Below, in pieces: positions 25,601-34,500 of a stretch of 37,160 nucleotides of DNA. The notes below the pieces were generated by a model. That model was not told where the DNA came from. It made no database searches and saw only the letters and a program-made list of their open reading frames with translations. The DNA comes from Longimicrobium sp. Lineage in GTDB: Bacteria > Gemmatimonadota > Gemmatimonadetes > Longimicrobiales > Longimicrobiaceae. The position numbers and the translations under genes were made by a program. The stretch is from contig DASVWD010000150.1 of assembly GCA_036389795.1 (NCBI GenBank), forward strand, positions 1 to 37,160. Reading direction: 5' to 3'. The first letter of the stretch is position 1. Each line of letters starts with the position of its first letter.

Positions 25601-26921
25601 GCGACGCCCCCCCGCCCGCCGCGCCCGGCTGGCTGTTGTCGTTCATCTGGTACATCACCTGGAAGAGCGTCGAGTGGGCCAGGCTCCGCTCCGGCCGCAG
25701 CTCGGCCACCAGCCGCTCGAAGGGGACGTCCTGGTGCTCGTAGTCGCGCAGCGACGCCTCGCGCACCTGCGCCACCACCTGGCGGAAGGCGGGGTCGCCG
25801 GAGAAGACGGTGCGCAGCACCAGCGTGTTCACGAACAGCCCGATCAGCCCCTCCAGCTCCCTGCGCGGCCGCCCGGTGAGCGGAGTCCCCACCACCACGT
25901 CGCGGGTCCCGGCGTGGCGCGACAGCAGCACCTGGAAGGCGGCCAGCACCACCATGTACAGCGTGGCGCCCTGGGCCGTGGCCAGCGCGCGGAGCCGCTC
26001 GAGGACGCCGGCGGGGAGGCGCACGGGCACCCCCGCGCCCCGGTGCGAGGCCACCGGCGGGCGCGGATGGTCGGCCGGGAGCTCCAGCAGCTCCGGCGCC
26101 CCGGCCAGGCGCTCGCGCCAGTACGCCAGGTGGCGCGCCTCCTCGGCCCGCCACTGCTCGCGCTGCCAGACGGCGTAGTCGGCGTACTGGATCGGCGGCT
26201 CGGGGAGCCCCGGGTCGCGCCCGTCGCGGTACGCCTCGTACAGCACCAGGAGCTCGCGGAAGAACACGTCCATGCTCCACCCGTCGGTGACGATGTGGTG
26301 GAGGCAGAAGAGGAGCGCGTGCTCCCGCTCGCCCAGCCGCAGGAGCGCGGCGCGGTGGAGCGGGCCCGCGGTGAGGTCGAACGGCCGCCCCATCTGCTCG
26401 GCCTCGCGGCGCCGCACCTCGGCCTCGCGCTCGGCCCCGTCCAGCGCCGAGAGGTCGTCCACCGGGAGCGCGAAGCCGCCGAAGGGGGAGACCACCTGCA
26501 CGGGGACGCCGTCGACCTCGCGGAAGGTGGTGCGGAGCGACTCGTGCCGCCGGACGATCTCGCCCATGGCGCGCTCCAGCGCCCCCGGGTCGAGCGGCCC
26601 GGAAAAGCGCCGCGACGCGGGGAGGTTGTACGCGGCCAGCCCCGGCTGCAGCCGCTCCAGGAACCAGAGGCGCTCCTGCGCGAAGGAGAGCGGGGCGTCC
26701 CCGCCGGCAGCGCGGCGCGGGATCCCGGCGGGCGCGGCGCGGACCGCCCCCCGCAGCATGGCCTCGCGCAGCGCCCGCTTGGCCGGCGAAAGCCCGTCGC
26801 CCGCGCCCTCTCCCGCCCCCTCGGAGAGGACCCTCGCCCTCCGCGCGGAAGGAGCCGGTCCCTCGCCCGCGGGCGGCACGGCGGGCGTTTCGGCGGGGGC
26901 CCTGGTATCGACCTCACTCAT
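22653..26921 (-). CDS. NRPS module C-A-T-TE (chain termination)
   Basis: This terminating NRPS protein has 1422 aa. It opens with a flexible Pro/Ala region and a docking-like helix LSPAKRALREAMLRG. The order is: condensation domain (LSFAQERLWFLERLQPG; HHIVTDG at about 207, all catalytic residues present), adenylation domain (about 525-1050; YTSGSTGRPKG, YGPTETVVG, YRTGDRARW, GKLDPRTL), carrier domain (FFDLGGNSFLALRL, Ser near 1084), and thioesterase (about 1140-1420) with GWSFGG nucleophile near 1211 and GSHPTIASEP histidine near 1383. The binding-pocket code read against GrsA is D-L-T-K-V-G-E-V-G-K, which fits Asn (Asp second). The start ATG overlaps the PKS stop (ATGA). It accepts the PKS-extended chain, adds the last amino acid, and releases it by hydrolysis or cyclisation. 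No MbtH gene is seen nearby. Confidence 0.92.
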   Translation of the reverse strand: MSEVDTRAPAETPAVPPAGEGPAPSARRARVLSEGAGEGAGDGLSPAKRALREAMLRGAVRAAPAGIPRRAAGGDAPLSFAQERLWFLERLQPGLAAYNLPASRRFSGPLDPGALERAMGEIVRRHESLRTTFREVDGVPVQVVSPFGGFALPVDDLSALDGAEREAEVRRREAEQMGRPFDLTAGPLHRAALLRLGEREHALLFCLHHIVTDGWSMDVFFRELLVLYEAYRDGRDPGLPEPPIQYADYAVWQREQWRAEEARHLAYWRERLAGAPELLELPADHPRPPVASHRGAGVPVRLPAGVLERLRALATAQGATLYMVVLAAFQVLLSRHAGTRDVVVGTPLTGRPRRELEGLIGLFVNTLVLRTVFSGDPAFRQVVAQVREASLRDYEHQDVPFERLVAELRPERSLAHSTLFQVMYQMNDNSQPGAAGGGASLPRAPEGGLRLRGVDAERGTTKFDMTLALEAHPRGIDGVLEYATDLFERGTARRMAEHLERVLEQVAMDPDLPLSRLELMGPAERERVLEWNRTTARYPAGSCIHQLFQAQAEKTPAAVAVTFEGRSLAYAELDARANRLARHLVRRGVGPEVRVGLCLERGLETMVCILGVLKAGGAYVPLDPGYPAERMGFMLRDSGARVLLSQERLRERLPADAGVEVVYVDAEWERIEAESADPPESAVTSENLAYVIYTSGSTGRPKGVAMHHRGVANYIHWGARAYGAGRGSGAPVFSSMAVDLTVTNLLPLFAGQPVHFLAEDSPVEALAEALRRRPGFGLIKITPIHLGLLNTMLDPGELAGAAHTLVVGADFLTAEPTVPWQEHAPGVRLMNEYGPTETVVGCSAYVLPPGKHRAGPVPVGHPIQNITFYVLDEHLRLVPVGLPGELYIGGAGVARGYLGRPGLTADKFVPDPFAGEGARMYRTGDRARWQADGNLMILGRTDHQVKVRGYRVELGEVEAVLRRHDGVRECLVTMREDRPGDRRLVAYVVAGREAFDAAALRDHLRRSVPEYMVPAAFVRLDSMPHTATGKLDPRTLPAPEYGGGGAGADEPANYVEVQLIQLWEELLGVEGIGPTQSFFDLGGNSFLALRLFAQVNRRLECDLPVATLFAGATVRHMADAIRRQKRSAAGPAAPVVPLQPNGTLPPLFFVHSADRNVMGYVGLVRHLGADQPAWGLRDVGADMGRPLADIAAEHIRAMRTVQPRGPYYLCGWSFGGFVAFEMAAQLERQGETAAFVGLMDTMSPVLEQAWPRGGAAEMAVGVAAEEAKRNRRTFVMAPEALAGMEPDEQFRRVVDEMRAQGAAPPGFDAATLQAICQTLLDRYRSRAFYVPGSFSGTLTLFQAAEAPSGLDEFCARYTPEEARTLGWCRHAARPVEVFTVPGSHPTIASEPHVSVLARHMRESLAAARERADAAARIAAAAG

Positions 26922-29900
26922 GCGACGGATCCTCCCATCAGGTTCATGGCTTCCTCTTCGCTCATGTCCTCCAGCTTCAGGAGGATCGCTTCGTCGATCA
27001 GCGCCGCCATCCCCGCCACGGTGGGGGCATGGAAGATGGCGCGCAGCGGCAGCTCCACTCCGAACGTCTCGCGCACCCGGGAGATCAGCTGCATCCCCAG
27101 CAGCGAGTGCCCGCCCAGCTGGAAGAAATCGTCGTGCACCCCGATCTCGGCGATCCCGAGCAGCTCGCGCCAGGCGTCCACCAGGATCTCCTCGGCCGCG
27201 CCGGCGGGGGCGTGGTAGTCGCTGTCGAGCGCGGGGCGCGGGTGGAACGCGGCCTCCGCCGGAGCGGAGGCGGGCGCCGGGGCGGCGCGCGGGGCAAGGC
27301 CGCCCACCGGCGGCGCGCCGGGGTCGCGGGGCGAAACGGCCACCCGCGGCTCGGCGGCGAGGGCGAAGAGGCGCTCGAAGGCGCGCGCGCCCTCGCCGGG
27401 GTCGATCCCCCGCCCCGCCGGCTCCCCGTCCACCCTCCAGCGGTCCCAGGCCACGCTGGTCCAGCGGTCGCCCTCCGCCGCGCGGCGCTCGGCCCAGGCG
27501 TCGGCCAGCGCGCACGCCGCCGCGGGCGCCGCGCCCCCGGCCTCGTCCGGCGCCGGCGGGAGGGAGCTCCAGAGGAGAACCAGCCCGGGCGGCGACCCGG
27601 CCGTGGCCTCCTCCAGCGCCGCCAGCCCGCGCGCCGCCCGGACCAGCCCCGCCGTCCCGTCCCCGTCCTCTCCGTCCGGCGCGTCGTCCTCCGCTCCGAG
27701 GCCGTGCACCACGCCGCGCAGCGCGCCGAACGCCTCCCGGGCCTCGTCCAGGGCGGCCCGCAGCGCCGCGGCGTCGTCGGCCGCGGCGCGGAAGAGGAGC
27801 GTCCGGCCGCCGCCCGCCTCGCCGGCCCGCGCCGCGCGGATCGCCGCGGCGGCAGGGTCGCCCGCCGGGGCGGAGGCCAGGTGCGCGTCCCACGCCTCGC
27901 GGCCGGGGAAGGAGGGCGGGACCACCAGGGCGACCGGGGTGGACGAGCCCGCCAGGTGCGCGGCGAGCTCGCCCGCCCCGCGCGCCAGCGACCCGGTGAA
28001 GAGGAGCGCGCCGACGGGACCCGCCCCGGCGGCACCCCCCGGGGTGCGCACCGGCCGCCAGGCGCGGGCCCACCGCAGCGGCCCGCGGAGCGCCGCCTCC
28101 GGCTCCTGGGCCCCGGCCGTGGCCTCGGCCAGCAGCTGCTCCACCAGCCGTCCGCCGCTTCCCTCGCGGAGGTGGACGTCCACCGTGCGGCACGCGGCGC
28201 CGGGGTGCCGGCGCGGGAGCGCCGCGCAGGCGCCCGCGACGGTGGCCCGCTCGGGGTGGACGCGCTCGCCCCCGGCCACGTCCCGCGCGCTCTCGGTGAC
28301 CACCAGGAGGTCCAGCGGCCCGCCGTCGCCCTCCGCGAAGGCGGCGGCCAGGGCGGCCACGGTGCCGTAGCCGCGCGCCTGCGCCCGCTCGAAGGCGTCG
28401 GCGGCGCCTTCGCCCGCGGGATCGATCCCCCAGAGGAGGACGACGCGGCGCGGGTCCTCTCCGGCCGCGCGCAGCATCTGGCGGAGGGCGGCCAGGTCGT
28501 CGGCCGAGCCGGGCCGCACGGTGTAGCCACGGTCGCCCTCCCGGCGGAGCTCGCCGCCCGCCCGGACGACGGTCACGCGGTGGCCCAGCGCCTCCAGCCG
28601 GCCGGCCAGCGCGGCGCCGATCCCGGCCCCGTCGGCCAGGACCAGCCACGCCGCGGGCTCGGCGGCCCCGGGGGCCGGCGGCGGGAGCGGGGCCCGCGTC
28701 CAGGTGGGGAGGTAGAGCCACTCCGCCGGGTCGGCCCCCGCGGCGTCCGGCGCACCCGCGGCCGGGGAAGCCGGGGACGCCCCGGCGTCCGGAGAGGCCG
28801 CGCGGCGCGGCTCCAGCCAGTAGCGCCTGCGCTCGAACGGGTAGGTGGGGAGCGGGACGCGCCGCGGCCGCTCGCCGTCGTGCACGGCGGCCCAGTCCAC
28901 GGCCACGCCGGCCGCCCAGAGCCGCCCCGCCGCGCCCAGGAGGTGGGCGAGGTCGGGGTGTCGCTCGTAGTCGTGGCGCAGCGTGGCCACCACGGCCGGG
29001 GGGTCGCCGTCCCAGCAGTCGAGCTGCGCGACCAGCGCCCGCAGCGTGTGCCCCGGGCCCACCTCCAGGAGCGCGGCCCGCCGGTCGGCGGCCAGCGTCC
29101 GCACGCCGTCGGCGAAGCGCACCGTCTCGCAGAGGTGCCGCGCCCAGTACGCCGGGTCGGTGGCCTCGGAGGCGCGGATCCACTCGCCGGTGACGTTGGA
29201 GACGAAGGGGATGGCGGGCGGGCGCAGGCGCACGCCGCGCATCAGCGCCTCCAGCCGCTCGGCCACCGGGCGCATCATGGCGGAATGGAACGCGTGCCGC
29301 GCGGGGAGGCGCCGGACCACCACGCCGCGCTCCGCCAGCTCCGCCGCCAGCGCGTCGAGCGCCGCCGGCGGGCCGGAGACCACGGTGACCCCCGGGCCGT
29401 TCAGGGTGCCCACGCAGAGCCCGTCGCGCAGGAGCGGGCGCACCTCGTGGTCGGGGAGGGCCACGCCCATCATCCCGCCCTCGGGGAGCTCCTCGATCAG
29501 GCGCGCGCGCTCGGCCACCAGCATCAGCGCGTCCTCCAGCGACCACACGCCCGCCACCGTGGCGGCCACGTACTCGCCCAGCGAGTGGCCGATCATAGCC
29601 CGGGGTCGCGCTCCCCAGCGCATCCACAGCCGCGCCAGGGCGTACTCGACGACGAAGAGCGCCGGCTGGGCCAGGCGGGTGCCGTTCAGCCGCTCGGCGG
29701 CCGGGTCGGGCGCGCCGGCGCCGCGGCGCAGCATCGCCCGCAGGTCCACCCCCACGGGGCCCTCCTCCTCGGCCGGGGCGCCGGCGGGGTACAGCACCTC
29801 GCGCAGGTCCACCCCCAGCCGCGGAAGGAGGAGCTCCGCGCAGCGGTCCACCGTCTCGCGGAACGCGGGGACGGCGTCGTACAGGCCGCGCCCCATCCCG

Positions 29901-31540
29901 GGGTAGTGGCTCCCCACGCCGGGGAAGAGGAAGTCCACCGGCCGCGCCCCTCCGGACGCCTCGCCGCCGATCAGGCGGTCGGGGGCGCGCGCCTCCAGCG
30001 CGGCCGCGGCGTCGGCCGGGTCGCGGGCCACCAGCGCGCGGCGGTGCTCCCAGGCGCGCCGCCCCGCCTGGAGCGTCCACGCCACGTCGGCCAGCGCCTG
30101 CTCGGGGTGGGCGCGCAGGTGCGCCGCCAGGCGGTCGGTGGCCGCCTCCAGCGCGGCGGGGGTGCGGGCCGAGAGCGTCAGCAGCTGCCACGGGCGCGAG
30201 GGAGCCCGCGGGGGAGCCGGCGGCGCCTGTTCCAGCACCACGTGGGCGTTGGTGCCGCCGATCCCGAACGACGAGACGCCGGCGCGCCGCGGCGTGGCGC
30301 CCGCGGGCCAGGGGCGCAGCTCGGCGCTCACGTAGAACGGCGTGGAGGCGAAGTCGATGCGGGGGTTGGGCGCGGTGAAGTGGAGCGTGGGCGGGATCTC
30401 GCCGTGCTCCACGGCGAGCGCCGTCTTGATCAGCCCCGCCGCCCCCGCGGCCGCGTCCAGGTGGCCGATGCTGGTCTTCACCGAGCCCAGGACGCACGAC
30501 TGCCGGCGCGGCGCGGGGCCGAACGCCTGCGCCAGCGCGGCCACCTCCACCGGGTCCCCCAGGTCGGTCCCGCTCCCGTGCCCCTCCACGTACCCCACCG
30601 TCTCCGGGGGCACGCCGGCCACGGCCAGCGCCTCCTCGATCACCGCCGCCTGCCCCTCCACGCTGGGGGCGGTGAAGCCCACCTTCTGCGCGCCGTCGTT
30701 GTTGACGGCGGAGCCGCGCACCACCGCGCGGATGGTGTCGCCGTCGGCCAGCGCGTCGGCGAGCCGGCGGAGGACCACCAGCGCGACGCCGAAGCCCCCC
30801 ACCGTCCCCGCCGAGTGGACGTCGAAGGCGCGGCAGTGCCCGTCGGGCGAGCCGATCCCGCTGGGCGAGTAGAGGTACCCCTCGCGCTGGGCGGGGTGGA
30901 GGGAGACGCCCCCCGCCACCGCCAGGTCGCACTCGCCGGCCGCCAGCGCCTGGCACGCCAGGTGGACGGCCACCAGCCCGGTGGAGCACCCCGTCTGCAC
31001 GTTCAGCGCGGGGCCACACAGGTTCAGCTTGTGCGCGGCGCGGGTGGCCACGAAGTCCTTGCTGTTGGCCAGGCTCAGCTGAAAGCCGCCCACCGCCTCG
31101 ACCACCTCGGGGTGGGCCCCCACGTGGCGCCCCAGGTAGGAGCTGGCCGACGAGCCCGCGTAGACCCCCACCGTCTCGGTGGTGGTCCCGGGGCCGTGCC
31201 CCGCGTTCTCCAGCGCCTCCCAGGCGGTCTCCAGGAAGACGCGGTGCTGCGGGTCCATCACCTCGGCCTCGCGCGGGCTGAAGCCGAAGAAGGCGGCGTC
31301 GAAGAGCTCCATGCCGTCCACCGCCCCGCTCGCCCGCACGTAGTGCGGGTTGGCCAGGAGCGCCGGGGAGACGCCGGCCGCCCGCAGCTCCTCCTCGGTG
31401 AAGAAGGTGATCCCCTCGACCCCGCCGCGGAGGTTGCTCCAGAACTCGTCCACGTCGCGCGCACCGGGGAAGCGCCCCGCCATTCCGACGATGGCGATGG
31501 CGGCGCCGTACCCGGCGGCCGGGAGGGCGTTGCCGCTCAT
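26918..31540 (-). CDS. Type I PKS module KS-AT-KR(inactive)-ACP
   Basis: This is one polyketide extension module in 1540 aa. The KS (about 13-440) has C185 in QTGCSTGLV, H321 in EGHGSGT and H360 in KTSIGHL: a complete triad, but in motif variants (usual TACS and HGTGT). The AT (about 535-830) has nucleophile S653 in IGHSLGEYVAA and HAFHS (749-753), the malonyl-CoA type. A KR region follows (about 880-1390), but the NADPH loop is degenerate (FTGSLARGAGE instead of TGGxGxxG), and in the active-site segment after LLWSSLPP the catalytic Tyr and Asn are absent, so it is probably non-reducing. The carrier domain is FFQLGGHSLLGMQL (S1479), with a C-terminal tail LEDMSEEEAMNLMGG as likely docking segment. 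No DH or ER is present. ATGA overlaps occur at both ends. The product step is addition of one unreduced C2 unit. Confidence 0.92.
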   Translation of the reverse strand: MSGNALPAAGYGAAIAIVGMAGRFPGARDVDEFWSNLRGGVEGITFFTEEELRAAGVSPALLANPHYVRASGAVDGMELFDAAFFGFSPREAEVMDPQHRVFLETAWEALENAGHGPGTTTETVGVYAGSSASSYLGRHVGAHPEVVEAVGGFQLSLANSKDFVATRAAHKLNLCGPALNVQTGCSTGLVAVHLACQALAAGECDLAVAGGVSLHPAQREGYLYSPSGIGSPDGHCRAFDVHSAGTVGGFGVALVVLRRLADALADGDTIRAVVRGSAVNNDGAQKVGFTAPSVEGQAAVIEEALAVAGVPPETVGYVEGHGSGTDLGDPVEVAALAQAFGPAPRRQSCVLGSVKTSIGHLDAAAGAAGLIKTALAVEHGEIPPTLHFTAPNPRIDFASTPFYVSAELRPWPAGATPRRAGVSSFGIGGTNAHVVLEQAPPAPPRAPSRPWQLLTLSARTPAALEAATDRLAAHLRAHPEQALADVAWTLQAGRRAWEHRRALVARDPADAAAALEARAPDRLIGGEASGGARPVDFLFPGVGSHYPGMGRGLYDAVPAFRETVDRCAELLLPRLGVDLREVLYPAGAPAEEEGPVGVDLRAMLRRGAGAPDPAAERLNGTRLAQPALFVVEYALARLWMRWGARPRAMIGHSLGEYVAATVAGVWSLEDALMLVAERARLIEELPEGGMMGVALPDHEVRPLLRDGLCVGTLNGPGVTVVSGPPAALDALAAELAERGVVVRRLPARHAFHSAMMRPVAERLEALMRGVRLRPPAIPFVSNVTGEWIRASEATDPAYWARHLCETVRFADGVRTLAADRRAALLEVGPGHTLRALVAQLDCWDGDPPAVVATLRHDYERHPDLAHLLGAAGRLWAAGVAVDWAAVHDGERPRRVPLPTYPFERRRYWLEPRRAASPDAGASPASPAAGAPDAAGADPAEWLYLPTWTRAPLPPPAPGAAEPAAWLVLADGAGIGAALAGRLEALGHRVTVVRAGGELRREGDRGYTVRPGSADDLAALRQMLRAAGEDPRRVVLLWGIDPAGEGAADAFERAQARGYGTVAALAAAFAEGDGGPLDLLVVTESARDVAGGERVHPERATVAGACAALPRRHPGAACRTVDVHLREGSGGRLVEQLLAEATAGAQEPEAALRGPLRWARAWRPVRTPGGAAGAGPVGALLFTGSLARGAGELAAHLAGSSTPVALVVPPSFPGREAWDAHLASAPAGDPAAAAIRAARAGEAGGGRTLLFRAAADDAAALRAALDEAREAFGALRGVVHGLGAEDDAPDGEDGDGTAGLVRAARGLAALEEATAGSPPGLVLLWSSLPPAPDEAGGAAPAAACALADAWAERRAAEGDRWTSVAWDRWRVDGEPAGRGIDPGEGARAFERLFALAAEPRVAVSPRDPGAPPVGGLAPRAAPAPASAPAEAAFHPRPALDSDYHAPAGAAEEILVDAWRELLGIAEIGVHDDFFQLGGHSLLGMQLISRVRETFGVELPLRAIFHAPTVAGMAALIDEAILLKLEDMSEEEAMNLMGGSVA

Positions 31541-34500
31541 CGGCCCCCCTCCAGGTCCGCGCTCAGGCCGGCGTCGCGCGCGCTCGCCAGCGCCAGCCGC
31601 TTCGCCGCCCGCGCGCTCCCCCGCCCCGGCCGCGGACCCGCGTCCCCGCCGGCGTCCAGACCGCCCTCCAGGTACCCGGCCAGCGAGGCCACCGTGGGAA
31701 AGCGGAAGAGGTCGACGATGGGGACTTCCCGTCCCAGCGCCTCGCACAGGCGGCCGTGGAGCCGCATCAGGAGGAGCGAGTGGCCGCCCAGCTCGAAGAA
31801 GCCGTCGTCGCGTCCCACGCGCGCCACCCCCAGCACCTCGCGCCACACCTCCGCCAGCACCTCCTCCACCGGCGTGCGCGGCTCCACGTACTGGTCGTCG
31901 GACGAGCCCATCTCCGGCGCGGGAAGCGCCGCCACGTCCAGCTTGCCGTTGGGGGTGAGCGGAATCTGGCCCAGGGCCACGAACGCGGCGGGGATCATGT
32001 ACTCGGGAAGGCTCAGCCGCAGGTGCGCGCGGAGCGCCTCGGCGTCCGCCTCGCCCACGGTGTAGGCCACCAGCCGCGTCTCCCCGGACGCGTCCCGCCG
32101 GGCGACCACCCGCGCCTCGCGGACTCCAAGGTGCGAGGAGAGCGCGCCCTCCACCTCGCCGGGCTCGATGCGGTAGCCGCGGATCTTCACCTGCTCGTCC
32201 ACGCGCCCCACGAACTCCAGCGCGCCGCCGGCCGTCCAGCGCAGCCGGTCGCCGGTGCGGTACATCCGCGCCCCCGGCTGGTCCGCGAAGGGGTCGGGAA
32301 GGAAGCGCTCCGCCGTGAGCGCGGGACGGTTCAGGTAGCCGCGGACGATCCCCTCGCCGCCCACGTACGTCTCCCCCGGGACGCCGACGGGGAGCGGCGC
32401 CAGCGAGGCGTCGAGGATGTAGATCCGCTGGTTCGCGGTCGGGCGGCCGGCGGAGACGGTGAGCGCGTCGTCCGCGACCTCCTCCACCTGCTCCCACGAG
32501 GACCACACCGTGGTCTCGGTGGGTCCGTACATGTGGAGGAGGCGCCGCGGCTTCCCCGTCTTCAGCAGGTCCCGGACGCGGTCGGCGTCCGCCGCCTGCC
32601 CGCCGAAGAGCACCTCGCGCAGGCTGGCGAAGACGCCCGGCTGCTCGCGCGAGAGCTGGTTGAGGAGCGCGGTGGTCTGGTAGAGGGTGGTGATCCGCTC
32701 CTCGCGCAGGAACTCGCCCACCGCGGCCGGGGAGAGGAGCACCTCGCGGGGGATGCCCACCAGGGTGGCGCCATTCAGCAGCGCTCCCCACGTCTCGAAC
32801 GCCCACGGATCGAAGCTCGCGTTGGTCGCCTGGGCCACGCGGTCGCCCGGCCCCAGCTTCACGTAATCGGTCACCACCAGTTGCAGCACGTGGCGGTGGG
32901 CCACCATCACCCCCTTGGGCCGCCCCGTGCTCCCGCTGGTGTAGACCACGTACGCCAGGTTCTCGGGCGTGGCCCCGCTCCGGGGCGCGTCCGCCGGCCG
33001 GGCGGCGATCGCCTCCGCGTCGTCGTCCAGCCACACCACGGGCACCGCCGCGGTGTCCACCGCGTCGGCCACGCCGCGCCGCGCCACCAGGACACCCACG
33101 CCCGAGTCGGCCAGCATGAAGCGGAGGCGCTCGGCGGGGTGCGTCGGGTCGAGCGGGACGTAGCACCCGCCGGCCTTGAGGATGGCCAGGATGGAGACGA
33201 CCAGCTCCGCGCTACGCTCGAGGAGCACGGCCACGCGGCTGTCCGGCCCCACGCCCCTCGCCGCCAGGTGGTGCGCCAGCCGGTTGGCGCGCGCGTCCAG
33301 CTCGGCGTAGGAGAGCGACTCGCTCCCCCAGACCAGCGCCGCGTCGCCGGGGCGCTCGCGGACCTGCTCCTCGAAGCGCTCGTGGATGCAGACGCCGCGG
33401 GGGTACGGCCGCGCGGTGCGGTTCCACTCGTCCACCAGCCGGGCCCGCTCCGCCGGGCCCACCAGGGAGACGCTCGAGAGCGGCGCGTCGGCGTCGGCGG
33501 CGAGCGCCTCCAGGACGCGGTCCAGGTGCTCCAGCATCCGGTCGACGGCGGGGGCGTCGAAGCGGCTCTCGTCGTAGCTGAGCGCCAGCGACAGCCTCCG
33601 CCCGGGCGAGGCCAGGAGGGTGAGGGGGAAGGTGTTCCACTCCAGGGTGCGCCCGCCGGCCGTGGCGAGCCCCGCGCCGCCGCCGGCCGCGCCGTCGTCG
33701 CCCGGAAGGCTCTCGGCGATGAAGATGGACTCGAAGAGCGGCGTCCCCCGGGGCATCTGGCTCCACCCCTGCACCTGCACCAGGGGGGCGTACTCGTACT
33801 CGCGCGCCTCGGCCTGCGCCCGCTGCAGCCCGGCCAGCCAGGCGCCCACCCGCGCGTGCCCCGGCACCTTCACCCGCACCGGGAGGGTGTTGATGAAGAC
33901 GCCGATCATCTCCTCCACCCCCTCCAGCTCGGCGGGGCGGCCGGAGACGGTGGCGCCGAACACCACGTCGTCCTCACCGGAGTAGCGCGACAGGAGAAGC
34001 GCCCACGCCCCCTGCAGGAGGGTGTTGAGCGTCACCTGCCGCTCCCGCGCGGTCGCCTCGAGCCGGGCGGTGAGCTCGGGCGAAAGCGCCCGGCGGCGCT
34101 GCGCGTTGCGGAGGCCGGCGTCGGGGCCCGCGGGGCGGTCCACCCCCAGCCGCGTGGGGGCGTCGAACCCCGCCAGCACGCCGCGCCAGTACCGCTCGGC
34201 GGCGCCGGAGTCCTGCCGCGCCAGCCACGCCACGTGGTCGCGGAACGGCCGCGCGCGCCGGAGCTCCGCCTCCCTCCCCGCGCTCCACGCGCGGTACACC
34301 CGGAACGCCTCGCTCTCCACCCGCGCGGTCGCCCACCCGTCGCTGAGGAGGTGGTGGAGGCTCCAGACGAACCAGTGCGTCCCCTCGCCGGCGCGGAAGA
34401 GGGCGCACCGCATCAGCGGGGCCTCCTCCAGGTCGAAGCCGCGGGCGCGGTCGGCCTCCAGGTAGCGCTCCAGCGCCGCCTCCCGCCCGGCCTCGTCCAG

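Noticed and set aside
29200-29300. AT specific for methylmalonyl-CoA
   Set aside because: The motif is HAFHS, the malonyl type, not YASH.
26922-31019. Open frame joining the terminal NRPS to a longer N-terminus
   Set aside because: It is a shadow frame of the PKS gene; the NRPS starts at the ATGA overlap at 26921.
21792-32065. Very long plus-strand open frames opposite the NRPS/PKS genes
   Set aside because: They lie antisense to genes with clear domains, are Arg/Pro/His-rich and lack motifs; such frames are typical of GC-rich coding DNA.
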